Part shown: positions 10,501 through 21,775 of the stretch, piece by piece
How the letters are laid out: each line of letters begins with the position of its first letter
How positions within the stretch are numbered: the first letter of the stretch is position 1
Assembly (NCBI RefSeq): GCF_027942865.1
Contig: NC_134526.1
Span: forward strand, 77,001-141,000
From: Odontesthes bonariensis
Lineage: Eukaryota > Chordata > Actinopteri > Atheriniformes > Atherinopsidae
Reading direction: 5' to 3'
Length of the DNA stretch: 64,000 nt
The notes under the pieces: model-generated
What the model was told of the DNA's origin: nothing
What the model saw: only the letters and a program-made list of their open reading frames with translations
Databases searched by the model: none
Made by a program: the position numbers and the translations under genes

Positions 10501-13453
10501 CACAGGTGGGTTTACACCTGTGATCAGGTGGGTTTACCTGTGATCACAGGTGGGTTTACCTGGGATCAGGTGGCTTTACCTGTGATCACAGGTGGGTTTA
10601 CCTGTGATCAGGTGGGTTTACCTGTGATCACAGGTGGGTTTACCTATGATCAGGTGGCTTTACCTGTGATCACAGGTGGGTTTACCTGTGATCAGGTGGG
10701 TTTACCTGTGATCACAGGTGCGTTTACCTGTGATCAGGTGGGTTTACCTGTGATCACAGGTGGGTTTACACCTGTGATCAGGTGGCTTTACCTGTGATCA
10801 CAGGTGGGTTTACCTGTGATCAGGTGGCTTTACCTGTGATCACAGGTGGGTTTACCTGTGATCAGGTGCAGACCAGCACAGCAGCAGTCTCACCTGACAC
10901 CCCGATGTCGGCCATGACGGCCTTCTTCCGGTCATTCACTGCGCTGATCTGAGGAAAATAAACATCCAGCGCCAGGAAGCAAGAACTGCAGAGGAAGCAC
11001 AGCGTTCCCATGGCAACCGCGTAGTTGCACGCATGCTGGTTGCGATTGAAGACGCAGAACTCCTCCACCTCCTCGGGCCGGTTAACGTAACCCTCGTTAG
11101 CGACGCAGGCCAGGATCACCATGGAGAAGAGCTGGACACAGGGAAGGGGCAGTTAGCTCGATGCTAACAGACAACACAGGGAAGGGGCAGTTAGCTCGAT
11201 GCTAACAGAAAACACAGGGAAGGGGCAGTTAGCTCGATGCTAACAGACAACACAGGGAAGGCGCAGTTAGCTCGATGCTAACAGACAACACAGGGAAGGG
11301 GCCGTTAGCTCGATGCTAACAAACAACACAGGGAAGGGGCAGTTAGCTCGATGCTAACAGACAACACAGGGAAGGGGCAGCTAGCTCGATGCTAACAGAC
11401 AACACAGGGAAGGGGCCGTTAGCTCGATGCTAACAAACAACACAGGGAAGGGGCAGTTAGCTCGATGCTAACAAACAACACAGGGAAGGGGCAGCTAGCT
11501 CGATGCTAACAAACAACACAGGAAAGGGGCAGTTAGCTCGATGCTAACAAACAACACAGGGAAGGGGCAGTTAGCTCGATGCTAACAAACAACACAGGGA
11601 AGGGGCAGTTAGCTCGATGCACTTCCCCAGGGGAACTGTTTCAGTCTGCATTCCCACATGAGTCAGACCTAATCGGGACTGATGCGGCGCAGCCGTCTGC
11701 GACAGCGACGTGTTACTTTAGCTCCCGTGTCAGTGCAGTCACATGAGCGCTTATTCAGGTCAGTCTTATGGACCAATCAGAGCAGCGGCAGCAGCCTGGA
11801 ACAGCGAGCATTTGTTCCACCGGGCGGACGCTGAGCCTCAGGAATGTTAACGCCGGTCTCATGACCGCGAGACACCGAGCCTCCTCAGCAGATCTCTGAA
11901 CCAACGCTCACTTCCCCCCACATCCTCCAGCTGTCATCCAACACTCAACCAGCCAATCAGGTGGCAGCCAATCAGGTGGCAGCAGAGCAGGTGGAGGTTC
12001 TACAGGTCCGGTTCCCCTTACAGAACCTTTCATTATAATTTCTGCAGGTAACTCTGGACCACCTGAGGTCCACCTCCTTCAGGTGGTTCAGGTTCCCTCA
12101 GAGGGACCTGTTGCCACCTGCAGGTAACTCTGGCCCACCTGAGGTCCAACTCCTTCAGGTGGTTCAGGTTCCCTCAGAGGGACCTGCTGCCACCTGCAGG
12201 TAACTCTGGCCCACCTGAGGTCCAACTCCTTCAGGTGGTTCAGGTTCCCTCAGAGGGACCTGCTGCCACCTGTAGGTAACTCTGGCCCACCTGAGGTCCA
12301 ACTCCTTCAGGTGGTTCAGGTTCCCTCAGAGGGACCTGCTGCCACCTGCAGGTAACTCTGGCCCACCTGAGGTCCAACTCCTTCAGGTGGTTCAGGTTCC
12401 CTCAGAGGGACCTGCTGCCACCTGCAGATAACTCTGGCCCACCTGAGGTCCAACTCCTTCAGGTAACTCTGGACCACCTGAGGTCCAACTCCTTCAGGTG
12501 GTTCAGGTTCCCTCAGAGGGACCTGCTGCCACCTGCAGATAACTCTGGCCCACCTGAGGTCCAACTCCTTCAGGTGGTTCAGGTTCCCTCAGAGGGACCT
12601 GCTGCCACCTGCAGGTAACTCTGGCCCACCTGAGGTCCAACTCCTTCAGGTGGTTCAGGTTCCCTCAGAGGGACCTGCTGCCACCTGCAGGTAACTCTGG
12701 CCCACCTGAGGTCCAACTCCTTCAGGTGGTTCAGGTTCCCTCAGAGGGACCTGCTGCCACCTGCAGATAACTCTGGCCCACCTGAGTTCCAACTCCTTCA
12801 GGTAACTCTGGACCACCTGAGGTCCAACTCCTTCAGGTGGTTCAGGTTCCCTCAGAGGGACCTGCTGCCACCTGCAGGTAACTCTGGCCCACCTGAGGTC
12901 CAACTCCTTCAGGTAACTCTGGCCCACCTGAGGTCCAACTCCTTCAGGTAACTCTGGACCACCTGAGGTCCAACTCCTTCAGGTAACTCTGGACCACCTG
13001 AGGTCCAACTCCTTCAGGTAACTCTGGACCACCTGAGGTCCAACTCCTTCAGGTAACTCTGGACCACCTGAGGTCCAACTCCTTCAGGTAACTCTGGACC
13101 ACCTGAGGTCCACCTGGACCAGAACCATCGTGTCTCTCAGCAGAAGTTCTTCTTGGACACTTAAAGGTTCTGAAGGTTCTGGAGGTTCTCCGTAACATCT
13201 GGTCCAATGAGAGCAGGAAGGCCAATCAGGGCTCTTCTTTCATCAAACACACATCATGTGACCAGCAGGTCAGAGCCAGACGACCCGAACAAACCAAAGA
13301 GTGAAAGTTTCTGACATCATGATGACATCATGAGGACATCATCAGACTCACCCAGCAGAGGATCCTCATCACGGTCTGAGGCTGCCTGATGAAGGTCAGC
13401 GGGTCGAAGGCTTGGCCGGCCTTCCCCGCCCCGTAGGCCTGGAACCCGTCCAT
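4429..13453 (-). CDS. syngr1: Synaptogyrin gene (synaptogyrin-1-like), four coding exons, complete
   Basis: Synaptogyrins are four-pass MARVEL-domain proteins of synaptic and other small vesicles that act in vesicle trafficking and exocytosis. Coding exons on the minus strand are 13352-13453, 10894-11131, 5581-5726 and 4429-4518. All junctions are GT-AG and the phases agree, giving 191 aa. The N-terminus reads MDGFQAYGAGKAGQAFDP, a family signature. NEGYVN, EEFCVFNRN, LALDVYFPQIS, DRKKAV, WFVGFCFLANQWQ and FSFFSIFTW follow in family order. Hydrophobic segments lie at about 28-46, 72-93, 108-129 and 148-169. The tail (VSFEEEYSKL) resembles the short-tail SYNGR1 isoform (about 191 aa) and not the long Tyr-rich tail. 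Start choice: the first ATG before the conserved YGAGKAG motif. Seen: the exons and splice sites. Inferred: the paralogue. A different fish synaptogyrin paralogue, or a second alternative last exon beyond the left edge, cannot be excluded. Confidence 0.9.
4520..5373. repeat. ACAACACG short-period array in syngr intron 3
   Basis: Degenerate tandem repeats of about 5-12 bp (ACACAACACGCA and variants with ACATGCA or ACGTAAC) fill most of the intron between exons 3 and 4. The array begins at the acceptor of exon 4. Open frames on both strands are repeat by-products. Confidence 0.95.
5581..5726 (-). CDS. syngr1: syngr exon 3 (residues 114-162)
   Basis: It encodes TM3 (WSLIWFVGFCFLANQWQ), the second lumenal loop (EDNPLDEGADAARA) and most of TM4 (FSFFSIFTW). 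The split codon GCT joins exon 2 in frame. The donor is TGG|GTACGT in phase 0. Confidence 0.92.
5762..10866. repeat. 20-22-bp minisatellite filling syngr intron 2
   Basis: Units read GGTGGGTTTACCTGTGATCA with GCTTT, GATTT, TATGATCA and inserted CA or CAC variants. Copies with the CA insertion form the perfect 16-bp palindrome ACCTGTGATCACAGGT. On the sense (minus) strand of syngr most units read CAGGTAAAC or CAGGTAAAG, a strong 5' splice-site match. Longer blocks recur, for example three copies of a TTTATCTGTGATCAGG variant near 6300, 6630 and 6900. Confidence 0.97.
10894..11131 (-). CDS. syngr1: syngr exon 2 (residues 35-113)
   Basis: It encodes the rest of TM1, the first lumenal loop (NEGYVN...EEFCVFNRNQHACNY), TM2 and the conserved LALDVYFPQIS-DRKKAV stretch. 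The acceptor is GTCCAG|CTC and the donor TCAG|GTGAGA, leaving phase 1. Both ends lie within about 35 bases of minisatellites. Confidence 0.92.
11137..11620. repeat. 38-bp minisatellite in syngr intron 1
   Basis: About 13 copies contain CACAGGGAAGGGGCAG and the inverted repeat GTTAGCTCGATGCTAAC. The first copy lies 6 bases from the exon 2 acceptor. The minus-strand unit repeats the pyrimidine tract of that acceptor. Confidence 0.95.
11621..12046. other. Unique sequence in syngr intron 1
   Basis: Non-repetitive sequence in the intron between syngr exons 1 and 2. No gene or RNA is recognised. Confidence 0.5.
12047..13115. repeat. 76/35-bp compound minisatellite in syngr intron 1
   Basis: The full unit (about 76 bp) contains CTCTGGCCCACCTGAGGTCC, CAACTCCTTCAGGTGG and CCTCAGAGGGACCTGCTGCC. 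A 35-bp short unit lacking the last part forms the run at about 12910-13110. Confidence 0.95.
13352..13453 (-). CDS. syngr1: syngr exon 1 (start codon, residues 1-34)
   Basis: The ATG is the reverse complement of 13451-13453. The exon encodes the cytosolic N-terminus with YGAGKAGQAFDP and ends in MRILCW, entering the first membrane span. The donor reads TGG|GTGAGT, a strong site, in phase 0. Confidence 0.9.
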
Positions 13454-13474
13454 CCAGCCCAGCTTCTGTCCCCA

Positions 13475-13545
13475 GACCGCTTCAGACTGCTTCAGACCGC
13501 TTCAGACTGCTTCAGACTGCTTCAGACCGCTTCAGACCACTTCAG
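13475..13545. repeat. Decamer repeat upstream of syngr start codon
   Basis: About seven copies of a 10-bp unit (CTTCAGACTG / CTTCAGACCG) sit just 5' of the syngr ATG, in the likely 5' untranslated region or promoter. Confidence 0.85.
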
Positions 13546-13691
13546 CCCTGCTCCACCTTCCTCCGCCCACTGGTCCAGTTGGCCTCTGTGCCGGTGTGAG
13601 TGTTCTTCTTCTCTGCCGGTATAAACTGCTCTATAATCTGCACTAATCCTCTTCGTCCTCCCTGGCATCGAAGCTTTTAACCCTGAGCCTG

Positions 13692-13822
13692 ATCTCACAG
13701 GTCGCAGAGTTTTACTCCACCAATCTCACAGGTCGCAGAGTTTTACTCCACCAATCTCACAGGTCGCAGAGTTTTACTCCACCAATCTCACAGGCCGCAG
13801 AGTTTTACTCCACCAATCATGC
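13692..13822. repeat. 31-bp minisatellite, about four copies
   Basis: Units contain TCTCACAGGTCGCAGAGTTT then TACTCCACCAA. It lies in the syngr-crhr1 divergent intergenic region. Confidence 0.9.
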
Positions 13823-13961
13823 GTTCATATTCATCACAGTGGAGCTCACTGTCATCCAATCAGAGTGAAGGAGGCGGGATTAGAGTTCCTGAGAGGAGAC
13901 ACTGCCTGAGAGGCATGACTGAGGGTAGCAAAAACCCACAGACCATCAGCTGTCTTCTCAA

Positions 13962-14545
13962 GAGGTCCTTCCTTCCTTCCTTCCTTCCTTCATCACCTTC
14001 CCTCCTTCCTTCCTTCTTACCTTCCCTCCTTCCTTCATCACCTTCCCTCCTTCCTTCCTTCTTACCTTCCCTCCCTCCTTCCTTCATCACCTTCCCTCCT
14101 TCCTTCCTTCTTACCTTCCCTCCTTCCTTCATCACCTTCCCTCCTTCCTTCCTTCTTACCTTCCCTCCTTCCTTCCTTCATCACCTTCCCTCCTTCCTTC
14201 TTATTCCCTTACGTCCTTCCTTCCTTATTCCCTTACCTCCTTATTAACTTCCCTCTTCATCACCTTCCCTCCTTCCTTCCTTATTCCCTTCCTTCCTTCT
14301 CACCTTCCCTCCTTCCTTCCTTATTCCCTTCCCTCCCTCCTTCCTTCTTTATTCCCTTACCTCCTTATTCCCTTCCCTCATCATCACCTTCCCTCCTTCC
14401 TTCCTTATTCTCTTCCTTCCTTCTCACCTTCCCTCCTTCCCTCATCATCACCTTCCCTCCTTCCTTCCTTCTCACCTTCCCTCCTTCTTTCCTTATTCCC
14501 TTCCTTCCTTCTCACCTTCCCTCCTTCCTTCCTTACTCCCTTAGG
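13962..14545. repeat. Pyrimidine-rich CCTT/CCCT tract
   Basis: An almost pure C/T plus-strand tract built from CCTTCCTTCCTTCTTACCTT-like and TTCATCACCTTCCCTCC-like pieces. Open frames across it are low-complexity artefacts. Confidence 0.93.
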
Positions 14546-14912
14546 TTAGGTCCGTTCTGTGTTGAAGGGTTGAACACATGATGTTCCGGTTCTGTCCAGC
14601 AGAGGGCAGCAGAGACTCTCTCATACTGAGCTCCTCTTCCAGAGAACAGCAGATAGGGTTAGGGTTAACCCTGATCAATAATCACTCTGATCCATGACTG
14701 GAGTCCCCTCAGTGAAACGTGTGACAGAGACAGAAATCTGGGCTGTCACTTGACATTAAACTGGGCATTGATTATTGGTTGTTGATAGATCATTTCTGAA
14801 ATTTGTGTGTGTGTCTGTCCCCTCCTCTCTTCTGATTGGCTGAAGCTCTGCAGCAGCCTCCTTGCCGGCTGCACGCGCTGCTTGGTCCGTCAGTTTGCCC
14901 GGTTAGGGTTAG
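14546..14912. other. Unique intergenic sequence
   Basis: No gene is recognised. It includes another short head-to-head TTAGGG/CCCTAA junction near 14656-14672 and becomes GC-rich from about 14860, towards the proposed crhr1 first exon. Confidence 0.5.
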
Positions 14913-14914
14913 GA

Positions 14915-15000
14915 TAAACCAGGATAAACCAGGATAAACCAGGATAAACCAGGATAGACCCGGATAAACCAGGATAAACCAGGATAGACCCAGACTGCCC
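14915..15000. repeat. AGGATAAACC decamer array
   Basis: Seven or eight tandem decamers with AGGATAGACC variants, in a GC-rich region just upstream of the proposed crhr1 first coding exon. Confidence 0.85.
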
Positions 15001-15126
15001 TGGACCAGGATAGACCCGGCATGAAGTGGGAGCTGACCCGGACCAAAGCGCGCGGGACGCAGCTGTGAACCTCAGGAACGCGGCGTGCCAGAGCGCGTGC
15101 ATCCAAGGGATGGATGAGTGACAGAA

Positions 15127-15150
15127 ATGGAGCAAAAACTACTGAGTCAG
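15127..15150 (+). CDS. crhr1: Candidate crhr1 first coding exon (signal-peptide start)
   Basis: ATG at 15127 opens MEQKLLSQ and is followed in phase 0 by a donor CAG|GTTGGA. Joined to the exon at 23997 it gives a basic start followed by [11 protein letters not shown], a good signal peptide. Human CRHR1 likewise splits its signal peptide after a short first coding exon in phase 0. The exon lies in a GC-rich stretch head-to-head with syngr. The donor is not strong and the intron would be 8.8 kb, so this is inference. Confidence 0.45.
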
Positions 15151-15195
15151 GTTGGAGGGAGTGTTTGTAACGTGTTTACACCAGTGATGTGATGT

Positions 15196-16257
15196 GTGGT
15201 TTAGGTTCATATGTGGCCAGAGAAGAAGAACATCACTGAGTTAGGTTCATATGTGGCCAGAGAAGGAGAGCATCACTGAGTTAGGTTCATATGTGGCCAG
15301 AGAAGAAGAACATCACTGAGTTAGGTTCATATGTGGCCAGAGAAGAAGAACATCACTGAGTTAGGTTCATATGTGGCCAGAGAAGAAGAAGAACATCACT
15401 GAGTTAGGTTCATATGTGGCCAGAGAAGAAGAAGAACATCACTGAGTTAGGTTCATATGTGGCCAGAGAAGAAGAAGAACATCACTGAGTTAGGTTCATA
15501 TGTGGCCAGAGAAGAAGAAGAACATCACTGAGTTAGGTTCATATGTGGCCAGAGAAGAAGAAGAACATCACTGAGTTAGGTTCATATGTGGCCAGAGAAG
15601 AAGAAGAGCATCACTGAGTTAGGTTCATATGTGGCCAGAGAAGAAGAACATCACTGAGTTAGGTTCATATGTGGCCAGAGAAGAAGAACATCACTGAGTT
15701 AGGTTCATATGTGGCCAGAGAAGAAGAGCATCACTGAGTTAGGTTCATATGTGGCCAGAGAAGAAGAAGAACATCACTGAGTTAGGTTCATATGTGGCCA
15801 GAGAAGAAGAAGAACATCACTGAGTTAGGTTCATATGTGGCCAGAGAAGAAGAAGAACATCACTGAGTTAGGTTCATATGTGGCCAGAGAAGAAGAAGAA
15901 CATCACTGAGTTAGGTTCATATGTGGCCAGAGAAGAAGAACATCACTGAGTTAGGTTCATATGTGGCCAGAGAAGAAGAAGAACATCACTGAGTTAGGTT
16001 CATATGTGGCCAGAGAAGAAGAACATCACTGAGTTAGGTTCATATGTGGCCAGAGAAGAAGAAGAACATCACTGAGTTAGGTTCATATGTGGCCAGAGAA
16101 GAAGAAGAACATCACTGAGTTAGGTTCATATGTGGCCAGAGAAGAAGAAGAACATCACTGAGTTAGGTTCATATGTGGCCAGAGAAGAAGAAGAACATCA
16201 CTGAGTTAGGTTCATATGTGGCCAGAGAAGAAGAAGAACATCACTGAGTTAAGTTCC
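15196..16257. repeat. 40/43-bp minisatellite
   Basis: About 25 units contain GTTAGGTTCATATGTGGCCA then GAGAAGAAGAACATCACTGA. Unit length varies by the number of GAA triplets (40 or 43 bp). Confidence 0.96.
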
Positions 16258-17260
16258 TATGTGGCCAGACTGGTTTCTTGCTGATCCCAGACTGGTTAAT
16301 ACTGATGCTGGCGGGCTTCTAACTGAGGCGGGGATGTCTGAAATGTGTAGATTTACTGACATAGTTTCAGATTAAAGTGTGACACTGCAGGGCACAGCAT
16401 TCACAGAATGAGCAGGCGTACTCAACAACGCACATGAATCAGCCAATCAGAGCAGAAGGTTGCCACGTTGGACATAAATCATCATGAGGGTCACACTGAG
16501 CAGATGTCACAACACAGCCACCTCCAACACAGCCACCTCCTGCTTCCATTCCTTCAGATCTTTGTTTAGATTTTTCTACCGTGCTGGATCTCTGTGTGTG
16601 GTTTAACTCGTTTCCAGAAGAGTGTGCTGCTTCAGGCTTTGACCTTCTGATTCAGACATACCTCCACGGACTGATGAACCAGCAGAAGGATTGAGAGTGG
16701 TGAGGATGATGCTGATGAAGCAGCACGGGGAACCTGCGATATTTAATCACAGAGCAGAGAATCTCAGTAAAATCCATCTTCCTATTTTACTCTGACCAAG
16801 AATCGGACTCACAGTTACCCAGCATTTTTGTTTCATTCTTGGTAGAAATGATGGTCCATGCCTTGTTTCATTCTTGGTAGAAATGATGGTCCATGCTTTG
16901 TTTCATTCTTGGTAAAAATGATGGTCCATGCTTTGTTTCGTCCTGTGGTGATTACTGTAATTCCCTTTTCACTTGTCTGAGCCGCACATCTCTGAACCGC
17001 CTACGAGCGGTCCAGCTGCCCGGCTGCTGACGAACACATCAGAAGCTCTCACACCGCCCACTCTTTGCTTCTTCACACTGGGTCCTATCATGTTCGGATT
17101 CCACTTTAAGATCCTGGATTCTTCCATCAAGACTGCTTCTGGTGCAGCACCAGCAGGACTCTGGCCAGATAGATACCCTGTGCGATTTAAACTCCTGGCC
17201 CAGATAAACTGGTGTTCAGGTTCAGACACTTTTAAAAGGCCTTTTAAATTTAACTATGAG
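16258..17260. other. Unique sequence with a three-copy 35-bp repeat
   Basis: Mostly non-repetitive. Three tandem copies of a unit with TTGTTTCATTCTTGGTAGAA lie at about 16845-16940. Overlapping open frames on both strands near 16970-17370 show no domain and run into the heptamer array. No gene is supported. Confidence 0.5.
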
Positions 17261-20088
17261 GTTGTGTTTGAAACTACATACTACATACTACATACTGCAT
17301 ACTGCATACTGCATACTACATACTGCATACTAAATACTGCATACTACATACTGCATACTACATACTAAATACTACATACTGCATACTGCATACTAAATAC
17401 AACATACTGCATACTGCATACTACATACTGCATACTGCATACTACATACTAAATACTACATACTGCATACTACATACTGCATACTAAATAATAAATACTA
17501 CATACTGCATACTACATACTGCATACTGCATACTACATACTACATACTGCATACTAAATACTACATACTGCATACTAAATACTACATACTGCATACTGCA
17601 TACTACATACTGCATACTACATACTACATACTGCATACTGCATACTACATACTGCATACTAAATACTACATACTGCATACTGCATACTACATACTAAATA
17701 CTACATACTGCATACTACATACTAAATACTACATACTGCATACTAAATACTACATACTGCATACTGCATACTAAATACTATATACTGCATACTGCATACT
17801 ACATACTGCATACTGCATACTACATACTGCATACTGCATACTACATACTGCATACTGCATACTAAATACTACATACTGCATACTAAATACTACATACTGC
17901 ATACTGCATACTAAATACTACATACTGCATACTGCATACTGCATACTAAATACTACATACTGCATACTACATACTGCATACTGCATACTACATACTGCAT
18001 ACTAAATACTACATACTGCATACTGCATACTACATACTGCATACTAAATACTACATACTGCATACTACATACTGCATACTGCATACTACATACTGCATAC
18101 TACATACTACATACTGCATACTACATACTGCATACTATATACTACATACTAAATACTACATACTGCATACTGCATACTACATACTGCATACTGCATACTA
18201 CATACTGCATACTAAATGCTACATACTGCATACTACATACTGCATACTAAATACTACATACTGCATACTAAATACTACATACTGCATACTAAATACTACA
18301 TACTGCATACTGCATATTAAATACTACATACTGCATACTGCATACTACATACTACATACTGCATACTGCATACTGCATACTACATACTGCATACTGCATA
18401 CTGCATACTACATACTGCATACTGCATACTAAATACTACATACTGCATACTGCATACTACATACTGCATACTAAGTACTGCATACTGCATACTGCATACT
18501 ACATAATGCACACTAAGTACTGCATACTGCATACTACATACTACATACTGCATACTAAATACTACATACTGCATACTAAATCCTACATACTGCATACTAC
18601 ATACTGCATACTGCATACTAAATACGATATACTGCATACTACATACTACATACTGCATACTACATACTGCATACTACATACTACATTCTACATACTACAT
18701 ACTGCATACTACATACTGCATTCTACATACTGCATACTACATACTACATACTGCATTCTACATACTGCATACTGCATACTGCATACTAAATACTACATAC
18801 GGCATACTGCATACTGCATACTACATTCTACATACTGCATACTACATAATACACACTACATACTGCATACTACATACTGCATACTACATACTACACACTA
18901 CATACTGCATACTGCATACTACACACTGCATACTGTATACTGCATACTAGTATACTGCATACTGCATACTACATACTGCATACTGCATACTACATACTAC
19001 ACACTGCATACTGCATACTACATACTGCATACTGCATAGTATATACGGCATACTGCATACTACGTACTACATACTGCATACTGCCTACTACATACTGCAT
19101 ACTACATACTACATACTGCATACTGCATACTACGTACTGCATACTGCATACTGCATACTACGTACTGCATACTACATACTACATACTTCATACTGCATAC
19201 TACGTACTACATACTACATACTGCATACTGCCTACTACATACTGCATACTGCATACTGCATACTGCCTACTACATACTGCATACTGCATACTGCATATTT
19301 CATACTACATACTGCATACTGCATACTGCATACTACATACTGCATACTGCATACTTCCATACTGCATACTTCCATACTGCATACTACATACTAAATTCTA
19401 CATACTACATACTACATACTGCATACTACATACTACATACTACATACTGCATACTACATACTGCATACTCCATTCTGCATACTACATACTACATACTGCA
19501 TACTGCATACTACATACTGCATACTGCACACTGCATACTGCATACTGCATACTACATACTGCATATTGCATACTACATACTACATACTGCATACTACATG
19601 CTGCATACTACATGCTGCATACTGCATACTGCATACTGCATACTACATACTACATACTGCATACTGCACACTGCATACTACATACTGCATACTGCACACT
19701 GCATACTACATACTGCATATTGCATACTGCATACTACATACTGCATACTGCATACTACGTACTGCATACTACATACTGCATACTACGTACTACATACTAC
19801 ATACTGCATACTGCATACTACGTACTACGTACTGCATACTGCATACTGCATACTATGTACTGCATACTACATACTACATACTTCATACTGCATACTACGT
19901 ACTACATACTGCACACTAAATACTGCATACTACATTCTACATACTACATACTGGATTCTACATACTACATACTGCATACTGCATACTACATACTGCATAT
20001 TGCATACTGCATACTACATACTGCATACTACATACTGCATACTGCATACTGCGTACTACGTACTGCATACTGCATACTGCGTACTACG

Positions 20089-20120
<32 letters not shown>

Positions 20121-21770
20121 ACGTACTGCATACTACGTACTACATACTACATACTTCATACTGCATACTACGTACTACATACTACATACTGCATACTGCC
20201 TACTACATACTGCATACTGCATACTGCATACTACATATTGCATACTACATACTGCATACTGCATACTACATACTGCATACTGCATACTTCCAAACTGCAT
20301 ACTGCGTACTTCCATACTGCATACTACATACTAAATTCTACATACTACATACTACATACTGCATACTACATTCTACATACTACATACTGCATACTACATA
20401 CTACATACTGCATACTCCATACTACATTCTGCATACTACATACTACATACTGCATACTACATACTACATGCTACATACTGCATACTGCATACTACATACT
20501 GCATACTGCACACTGCATACTACATACTGCATACTACATACTACATACTGCATATTGCATACTACATACTACATACTGCATACTCCATACTGGATACTAC
20601 ATACTACATACTGCATACTACATACTGCATACTGCATACTGCATACTACATACTGCATTCTGCATACTACATACTATATACTACATACTGCATACTGCAT
20701 ACTACGTACTACGTACTGCATACTGCATACTGCATACTACGTACTGCATACTACATACTACATACTACATACTTCATACTGCATACTACGTACTACATAC
20801 TGCATACTACATACTAAATACTGCATACTACATTCTACATACTACATACTGGATTCTACATACTACATACTGCATACTACATACTACATACTCCATACCG
20901 CATACTGCATACTCCATACTCCATACTACATACTGCATACTACATACTGCATACTGCATACTACATACTGCATATTGCATACTGCATACTACATACTGCA
21001 TACTACATACTACATACTGCATACTGCATACTACATACTACATACTGCATACTGCATACTACGTACTACATACTGCATACTGCATACTACGTACTGCATA
21101 CTACATACTACATACTACATACTTCATACTGCATACTACGTACTACATACTACATACTGCATACTGCCTACTACATACTACATACTGCATACTAAATACT
21201 ACATACTACATACTGCATACTGCATACTGCATACTACATACTACATACTGCATACTGCATACTTCCATACTGCATACTGCATACTACATACTACATACTG
21301 CATACTCTGTAAACTTTAGCAACATTTGAAACATTTTCAGGTGAGAAAGTAGACGTTTAGATCCCCAACGTGTTGAAAACCTGACAAAATACCGGCTGTT
21401 TACAATTTTATTCCCACGAATTCGGCGCTACTAAAGCTAGCCGCATTGAGCAACGCACTTCCGTTTATTTTCACAAAATAAAATACCCGTTGCCTTTTAT
21501 CATAGGGAAAGCCATTATGATACAATTGGTGCTTTTGTTTTGAAAATAGGAAGTGAACCTACCCTCGTTTTAGCTAGCTTGAAACTGCCGTTTTGACAGG
21601 AAATGACGATTGGCGACGTCACGTTACATTGCATCTTGGGTAGTTTGAGTATGAGTAGTATTCTCATGATGCATACCCAACATTTAGGAGAATCTAGTAT
21701 GCATCCGGGAACTTAAAAAAGTTGAAGTTAGTAGGAGAAGTAGGAGTAGTAGGCGGTTTCGTACACAGCC
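17261..21770. mobile_element. Non-autonomous DNA transposon, copy 1, with 4-kb internal array
   Basis: The left end starts GTTGTGTTTGAAAC. The right end reads GGCGGTTTCGTACACAGCC, whose reverse complement GGCTGTGTACGAAACCGCC matches the left-end pattern. The unique part (about 21300-21770) is closely similar to 24890-25275, showing two copies of one family. No transposase frame is visible. Target duplications could not be resolved. Superfamily unknown. Confidence 0.7.
17272..21306. repeat. Heptamer array inside transposon copy 1
   Basis: About 4 kb of 7-bp units: ATACTGC, ATACTAC, ATACTAA, with ATACTCC and GTACTAC variants rightwards. Because 7 is not a multiple of 3, frames cycle and long stop-free frames appear on both strands. 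Confidence 0.97.
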
Positions 21771-21775
21771 CGTGT

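Noticed and set aside
12316..12927. Minus-strand frames with repeated EPEPPEGVGPQV motif
   Set aside because: They lie wholly in the 76-bp array inside syngr intron 1 and would not splice in phase with the syngr exons.
16973..17368. 131-codon plus frame before the heptamer array
   Set aside because: The second half is array translation, the first half has no recognisable domain, and an antisense frame overlaps it.
18506..21329. Tyr/Ile/Leu/His-rich frames over the heptamer array
   Set aside because: Heptamers without stops cycle through all frames. The array sits inside a transposon.
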